This document shows positions 57,966 through 64,000 of a DNA stretch of 64,000 nucleotides, piece after piece; position 1 is the stretch's first letter, and each line of letters begins with the position of its first letter. The stretch spans positions 17,794,001-17,858,000 of the forward strand of contig JAMPIQ010000001.1 of NCBI GenBank assembly GCA_024699855.1. The letters are read 5' to 3'. Under the pieces are notes generated by a model. That model ran no database searches. It was not told the DNA's origin and saw only the letters and a program-made list of their open reading frames with translations. A program made the position numbers and the translations under genes. Source of the DNA: Aphelenchoides besseyi (Eukaryota > Nematoda > Chromadorea > Rhabditida > Aphelenchoididae).

Positions 57966-58224
57966 ATGTTCGGTAAATTGTTCGTCTTCCTTTTCTTGTT
58001 CTTCACCACCTTGAATGCTCAAGTCGTCTATCCAGCTGTAGCAACTCCGGTTGTTGCAACTCCAGTTGTTGCCCCTAACCCTGTGGGTGCCGCAGTGGGC
58101 GCAGCTTCAGGAACAATTGCCGGTAAGTTCATTTGATTGGACTCTTCGAAAGTAGTTCCATCTTTCAGGAGCATTAGCCGGTGCGCAAGAAGGAGCTGCG
58201 ATTGGTTCGGTCGGACGAAAATAA
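57966..58224 (+). CDS. Secreted Ala/Val/Gly-rich peptide with glycine zipper
   Basis: Two exons give about 70 residues. A signal peptide (MFGKLFVFLFLFFTTLNA) is followed by a short valine repeat (YPAVATPVVATPVVAPNP) and then GAAVGAASGTIAG, spliced to GALAGAQEGAAIGSVGRK. Small residues recur with GxxxG/AxxxG spacing over about 30 residues, a glycine zipper, ending in a basic GRK. The zipper and the position beside the gene at 57018 indicate a tandem pair with a shared idea of architecture, though the N-terminal repeats differ. Family not recognised; a membrane-active or self-assembling peptide is a hypothesis. Confidence 0.72.
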
Positions 58225-60721
58225 ACAACCATCGAATTTGTGTATTCCAAATTTACCTCATGACATTTTGTAATCGAAATAAATTACGATTCCCAAATGC
58301 AATCGTCACAAATAAATTACTACAATATTGCTCTAATCGATGACCTCTTCTCCAGCAGAACACCAAGACAATCGAGCAAATTTCGATGACAGAAAAATAA
58401 ACTTTTTTAATGAGCGTTCGAGAACGGTGGTTGTTAGCGACCTCATTTCGTTAATGTTTGATTTTTGGATTTCGAACGTCTCGCGCATCTCTCTGATCAA
58501 AAGTCCAAAGAGCAGCGAGAAGCGAATTTCGGAAAACTCGAGAATCGAAAGCATTCGGACCTTCGATCATCTTCACATCGCTTCTCATTAATCACCTGCG
58601 GCCACGAGTCCTCTGTTTGTGCACATGAAATTCCCGGCTGCTCGTGAGAAATTCCCCGAGACACCTTCGTTTCAATCTCTCAACTATTGTCTTTACGATT
58701 TTGAATCGCAAATCAGACGACCAGTCAGAGGGCGCGATGTCTGTTCGCTCGAATGTCGTCGATTAGTCGCCGCATGTCCGCGACAAGTGACTCTGGCCAT
58801 TTCGTTGTTCACGCACACAAAAACGATCTTCGTCTACGAACAGTTGCTCTTCGAAACTCACACGACTCCAAAAGACCAAAAGTTCCCATCGATACGAAAG
58901 CAATCGCATATCTGCCCGTGTGAATCCCCGAACAAAACGCAAAACCAAAAACTTTGGCACAAATTTCATTTCCGCTTCCAACAAACCAAATTCAATTTCA
59001 CGGACTTTGAATTCCGTTTCGTCTGCTTATCGTAACCGAATTCGATTTGTTTGGCGAGACGTCAAACCAAATCGTTCGACTGATTGGTTTTTTACGCCAA
59101 TGATGTATACAGATCGGGAATCAAATTCGAAAGCACGAGAGCGATCTCTCCATTTGCTTCCTCTTCTCAAATACGCCGATCGTTTTCTTTTTGGATCCCT
59201 GCGATCTTCTCTTTTCCGACAAATGAAATTGAGTCCGTCTGGTCGAAGAGGAGCTTTCCAATACTATGGAAAGGACTTAACCTCTCGGAGCCGTCTGATT
59301 TCCCAGTCTCGGGAAATGCCGCCGTCCGAATTGCCACTCAATTTTTGGTTCTTTGAACTGTGGTTGTCTGCAGTTGCTTCCATGGCGCGCCGAATCGGAA
59401 CGCTTTTACGGTTGGCAACGACAATGGTGCCACTCGTTCGTCAACGTTCCGCTCAGCGTGCCAATTAATCATCCGCGAAAGGTAACCTTGTCGTCGTCCA
59501 TCCAAAATCGCCCCGTCGGAGAAACGTGCGGCAATCGATCAGCGGTTTGACGAAAAAGGCGGGAGAAACAGTTTCACGATCGGCGGTCTTTTGTTATCGG
59601 TAGTCAAATTCGTTTGCCGGAGTTCTTCGCTCGCCGCCTACGTTTCCGAACACGAGACGCTTCATCGCCCAAGTCGGTGGTTGTTTGGCGACGTTCCTCT
59701 CGTCTGCGTCCTCTGACTCACGTCTTTAAGTCCCGAAACTTATGACATTTTTGCGTCCTTACGAAATCTGCGCGCAAACGTAGAGCTCAAAAACCGTTTC
59801 GCAACGTCGTTTAAAAGCGTCCACGTGTAAACAGAATCTCCGCTTCTTTCTCTCTGGCCATTCATTCGAACTTGTCTCCCTGCTACCTAAACAGTCGGCC
59901 GACGTCGCTTTTTGTTTCGAAAACCAAAACGAAATTGGGCGGGAAAGAACGACGGGGCGGAGAGAAACGTCCGCTCTTTTTTTCCGCCAGAATCCGCTTT
60001 GTGTGCCAGAGAGTGAAGGAAGAGACCCAAAGTCCACAGTGTTGGAAAACCCCGAAGACGCTCACTCCTTATGTCGCCGTTTTCTTCGGACCTCGGCGAT
60101 CCGAATTCCGCTTTTACCATCAAATGAGTTTTCTTCTGACTTTGACTCCCATTTTGCGCGCTTCTTCTTTGACCGTACGAGGATGTCAAGAGTGTGGACG
60201 ATGCGCCGTCGGGAGAATGTGACCGAACACACGAAATGGCAACGATCGGATTTTGGTGTTTGAGATGTCGACGGCGGAGAATAGGGAGAAATTTTTCTTT
60301 CTGACATCAAAGGTTGGTTTTCGTTTTCATTTACTTCTTGTTCACAATCCTTTTAGTAAAAAAAAAGGTTTGATCAGAAAAATTTTTGAGTTGGCGGTGA
60401 TTAGAAAAGTTACTCAGTTTAGAGGCTCTTTGTCACACAACGTTAACACACGCCCAATTCGCACTAACGTGTCATAAGCATTTGTGCGGGCTGTCGCCGA
60501 ATCGGGACTACGTGGACTTCGTGAATCCCGGCGGCGTTCAAAAAAATTTTACGTTTTCGAATCCACAGGGTCGCGAATATCCGCGATCCATTTTCGCGTC
60601 CTGTTCAATAGAATCGACACTAATCTCTTTTGTTGTGTTTTAGCTTGGCCTTAAAACCGATTGGTTTGGTGCGCTTTCGTTGCGTACGAGACAACTCGAG
60701 ATTGTCTTGGAAGCTGGTGAA
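58225..60721. other. Long region before the PiT gene, no supported gene
   Basis: 2.5 kb. AT-rich for the first 350 bases, then GC-richer with many overlapping open frames on both strands (58,619-59,468; 59,759-60,310) of Arg/Ser/Phe-rich composition, which I treat as noncoding. The last 100 bases contain an acceptor (GTGTTTTAG, ending about 60,642) followed by an open frame leading into the PiT start, so a 5' leader intron is likely. Probably promoter and leader of the transporter. Confidence 0.45.
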
Positions 60722-62352
60722 ATGATCCAAGATCTTGGAATCTTTCAAAATGAAGTTGGATGGACGGTCATCGTTGGGTTTGCAATCGCCTTTATTCTTG
60801 CATTCGCTATTGGAGCCAATGACACCGCAAATTCGTTTGGAACATCGGTGGGAAGCGGAGTTGTTACGTTGTATCAGGCCTATATATTGGGAAGTATTTT
60901 CGAGTCTCTAGGCGCCACGCTTTTGGGCTATCAAGTCACGGACACAATGCGCAAAGGTGTTATCGATTTGAGTTTGTACGAAGGAGCTGAGAAAGAGTTG
61001 ATGTTGGGGCAAATCGCCGTTCTTTCCGGTAAGTTGATTCGATTGAAAGTCGTTAATTGACTTTTGATCTTTAGGTTGTGGTGCTTGGTTGTTGATTGCA
61101 ACGTTCTTCAAGTTACCCGTTTCGACAACTCATTCAATTGTCGGTGCAACCCTCGGCTACACACTTTTGCTTCGGGGATCTGAGGGTATTCGATGGGCAA
61201 AAGTCGTCAACATTTGTAAGTTCCACATCTACAATCATTTTACCATCTTTTTAGTTTTGTCATGGTTTGTCTCTCCATTGTTTGCGGGTATCGTCTCAGT
61301 ACTTATCTTCCTATTTATTGATCATACAATTCTTCGTCGGGTATGATTTCCAAAACACGTGATTTCGTTTCTAATTGTCTGCTTTTTAGAATCGTCCATT
61401 AAAATGGGGTCTTTATCTCTTACCATTCTTCTATTTTATTTGTGTTTCTTTCAACGTTTTTGCAATCACCTACAAAGGATCGGTTTGTGAGTTTACGAAA
61501 CGAATTCTCGTTCTTAATCAGCGACTTCAGATCTCGGATTCAACAAATGGTCGCTATTGGAAGTTCTTCTGACAAGTATCGGAATCGGATTGTTGACCGC
61601 CGTTGTTATTCAAACCTTTTTCGTTAATCGACTTCGCCAATCAATCATCGGCGGTGGAGATTTGGAGTCGTTGGCAGTTGCGGATTCGCCGCAAATCAAT
61701 GGTGTTCGCGCCGTGACCAACGAATTCGACAAGGGAACGGATCCGAGCAGCAAAAGTTTATTGGAAAACGAGAAGCCAACTCTGCAAACACAAGTTCCGA
61801 TTAAGAGCGAACAACATGCCAATGGACACGGTAATCGAAAACGTTTTCCATATCATTTGGTTTCGTATTTCAGTTACAACGACTATCAAACCAACGTCGT
61901 CGTTGCTCAGCTTCTTCCGTTCGGAGAAACCGGAAGATCCACAAGCAGCCCGTTTGTTTAATTTCCTTCAAGTACTGACGGCCTGTTTCGGTGGCTTTGC
62001 ACATGTAAGTTCTCGACTCAAATACGATAAAACTTTTCGTAGGGTGGAAATGACGTTTCCAATGCGATTGCACCATTGGTCTCTTTGTATTCAATATACG
62101 CTCAGGGATCAGTGCAACAAGATGGAGTTACTTCCGTTTATCTTCTGCTCTACGGTGCAGCTGGAATGTGTCTCGGACTTTGGGTTCTTGGCCACCGCGT
62201 CATTTACACCGTAAGTTGATTAAAGTTCAATTGAAACGACTTTTCTCGTTTAGGTCGGAACAAATATTTCGAAAATTACACCACCGAGGTTCGTTTATTC
62301 GATTCATGGGTCGGGTAAAGTTAAGGAACATTGTCGTTGCTTTTTGATTTGA
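60722..62352 (+). CDS. Sodium-phosphate transporter PiT (SLC20), C-terminus apparently missing
   Basis: Na+/phosphate symporter of the plasma membrane. The first ATG in frame ([20 protein letters not shown]) leads to the first PiT repeat: [40 protein letters not shown] and [16 protein letters not shown]. Several membrane segments and [20 protein letters not shown] follow, then a hydrophilic loop. The second repeat begins [40 protein letters not shown] and [19 protein letters not shown]. The last clear exon ends NISKITPPR at 62,288. Family members then continue with GF.IE and a second STTH segment, absent here. Reading on gives [14 protein letters not shown] and a stop at 62,352. Either the gene is truncated, or the next exon lies beyond the convergent acid phosphatase gene, outside the window. 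Confidence 0.82.
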
Positions 62353-63717
62353 TAAAATTGAACCGCAAGAATCAATGTCGTGAACAGAACGGCAACAGCA
62401 GACAAAATCGTAGTCACTGGAAAACGTGTCGTGAGATAGCAAAGATCGAAGCTTCATACCAATCAAAAGAGTCGACGATTCGTGGATTGGCGTTGTCTCT
62501 TCGATTCCGCATTCTTTAATCCAATCTTTTGGCACCATTTTCGTCGCAATTTCTTTTATGTGATCGAAACTGCATGACTGTTGGCAACCGGGTATCTCCA
62601 ATTCAAAAATGTCGTCGGTGAGCGTGTTGTTTCGATAAAAAAGTCGAACAACATGTCGACCATCTGGTTGTTTGTGCAATTCGATCATGACAGCGAATGC
62701 ATAGCCGGGAAACACTTGGGGTATGATGCTCAGAGTCGCCAAGAAAGAACCGATCGTTGTGTCATGTCCCGAATAAATGTAAAGTCTTTGGTCTTTGACA
62801 TCCGATCCATCGTTGATTTTGCGATCCATGCGATTCACAACATCCTCTAGAATTGGACCACCGCGTAAACGAACCAATTTGTTTGAAGCATAAAGACCGT
62901 TAGCCGAGAGATCGTAAGCTCGCGACAATTCGGTGAATAACTTCTGTGTAACCCAACGCGGCATTTTGTGGGTATCAGGATGAGAGAACTAAAATTATGT
63001 TCGAACAAATTGCGATTATTTCTACCTGCGCAAAAAGCGAATCGTAGACTTTCCAAACGTCGCTGTAAGCCAACGGCACAGTTCCAAAACCGGAGGACTC
63101 GCCCAGTAGTTGCAGTAACTGAGCGAATTTCTTCGCCTGTTCCGTGTAAGCCGTCGATTTGTAGACCAAACGTTCTTCTTCTTCGGCTACCGGACAAACC
63201 ACACGATCGTTGAAGATTCGGTCGTTTTCAAATGCTTTCGTGTGAATCGGAATTGGGTAAACGGGAAGATTGGATCGAACTGGGAAGAGTCCTGCCATGT
63301 TGGCTTGAGCGCTCATCAAAGTTCGATTCCTGTCGGAGCTTTGAACATAAAGTAGAGTCGAATGATAATCCTGAGGTAGCCAGTGATCGTAGCGATGACG
63401 CAAAATTCGTCCCAATTGAAATTGCTGTTCGATTCCAAGTTGAGTGAGTTCGCCCAAACCTTCTGGCCAACTTTCGAGCGCGTTCTCCAAATCGCTCGGC
63501 ATCAGAAGCCACGGAGTTCGATCGCCATGACGAAAGATCTTCAATGAACTTCGCTTATTGACTTCAAAAAACAACTTACCACATGGACGTGAATCAAAGT
63601 GTCGACTTCGGCCGTTGACGTCGCCAATCGATCACTATTCACATGACCGTAGAGCCCGAATAATGACGTAATGATAATCATGAGCTGCATTAGAAAGCGT
63701 TTTAATTTATTGCCCAT
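62304..63717 (-). CDS. Lysosomal-type histidine acid phosphatase, membrane-anchored
   Basis: Hydrolyses phosphomonoesters at acid pH, usually in lysosomes or secreted. The signal segment is MGNKLKRFLMQLMIIITSLF. The catalytic RHGDRTP motif is formed across an intron (VHVIFRHGDRTPWLL). Next come LTQLGIEQQFQLGRILRHRY, YVQSSDRNRTLMSAQANMAG and the proton-donor SGHDTTIGSFLATL. The last exon supplies a transmembrane segment (TTILSAVAVLFTTLILAVQF) and a short basic tail, as in LAP/ACP2-type enzymes; the stop is at 62,304-62,306. All catalytic residues are present. The 3' end meets the PiT gene head-on, with its stop within 16 bases of the last clear PiT exon. Confidence 0.9.
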
Positions 63718-64000
63718 TGTCCGTGAAGCAGAGAGCAACGATCATCGGTCGGCTTCTCGGTACACGTCCTCCAATACTCTCAATCGTCAACCACAGACTC
63801 GTTTTAAAGTTGTGTCTCGGACATTCGCGGGAAAAAAGTCAGTTGCTTTTTTCGTTTACACAAGATATTAATACGAGAATGAGCGAGCGAATATCAATTA
63901 CCGACTTCTAACTTGAGGTTTTTTATTTGAGTTAGCGAGCGATTAAGTTGCAGTAGAAATAATCCGGGAACATTCAAAGTGATCTCGAGTTTGTTTCAAC
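63718..64000. other. Right edge, upstream of acid phosphatase
   Basis: Promoter side of the acid phosphatase gene. No supported gene; a short plus-strand frame (63,717-63,911) lacks features. Confidence 0.4.

Noticed and set aside
58619..60310. Long open frames on both strands upstream of the PiT gene
   Set aside because: Mutually overlapping, low-complexity composition, no conserved motif.
1..64000. CRISPR arrays, bacterial operons, viral or transposon insertions
   Set aside because: No direct-repeat arrays, no Shine-Dalgarno-led operons, no reverse transcriptase, integrase or DDE transposase domains; the only transposon trace is the domesticated HTH at 15.5-16 kb.

Overview
The window looks like nuclear DNA of a nematode. 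Genes on both strands are cut by very short introns (most about 40-47 nt, GT...AG with TTTCAG-like acceptors), and many start codons lie a few bases after a TTTCAG-like acceptor, as expected for 5' UTR introns or spliced-leader addition. The gene content also fits: ShKT-domain secreted proteins, a small saposin, a UDP-glucuronosyltransferase, an NR1J-like nuclear receptor, MADF/BESS and GDNF-receptor-like proteins. The species cannot be named from the sequence; compact introns suggest a small genome. Gene models below were spliced by eye from open frames and splice signals, so exon borders are approximate.

Layout. 1-16 kb: RASGEF1-like and saposin genes (+), AP-1 mu (-), RBM39-like (+), then four genes head-to-tail on the minus strand (Harbinger-HTH/MADF/BESS protein, UGT, nuclear receptor, coiled-coil protein). 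16-26 kb: ALDH3-type fatty aldehyde dehydrogenase (+) facing fumarase (-), a three-exon COMMD6-like gene (-) and a tachykinin-like GPCR (-). 26-32 kb: a small basic protein (+), a FOXN1/4-type forkhead factor (-), a mitochondrial FASTK/RAP-like protein (-) and a RING protein (-). 33-39 kb: two tandem GDNF/GAS1-domain receptor-like genes (+). 39.5-45 kb: a coiled-coil protein (+), then three minus-strand genes (small GPI-like protein, polyproline protein with a WASP-like VCA tail, OYE-family flavin oxidoreductase). 45.5-48.7 kb: small secreted and ShKT proteins with one unknown intracellular gene between them. 48.7-52.3 kb: no gene found. 52-58 kb: an unknown gene, a GKAP-domain-only protein, an inverted copy of the 3' end of the OYE gene, a two-TM protein and two TATA-driven small secreted glycine-rich peptides. 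60.7-63.7 kb: a PiT phosphate transporter whose recognisable C-terminus stops where a convergent lysosomal-type acid phosphatase ends.

Most genes are housekeeping or signalling functions with no shared pathway. The most unusual items are the transposase-HTH/MADF/BESS fusion, the VCA-tailed protein with a novel N-terminus, the recent inverted duplication of the OYE 3' end (43.2-43.5 kb to 54.9-55.2 kb), the paired glycine-zipper peptides and the PiT/acid phosphatase junction.
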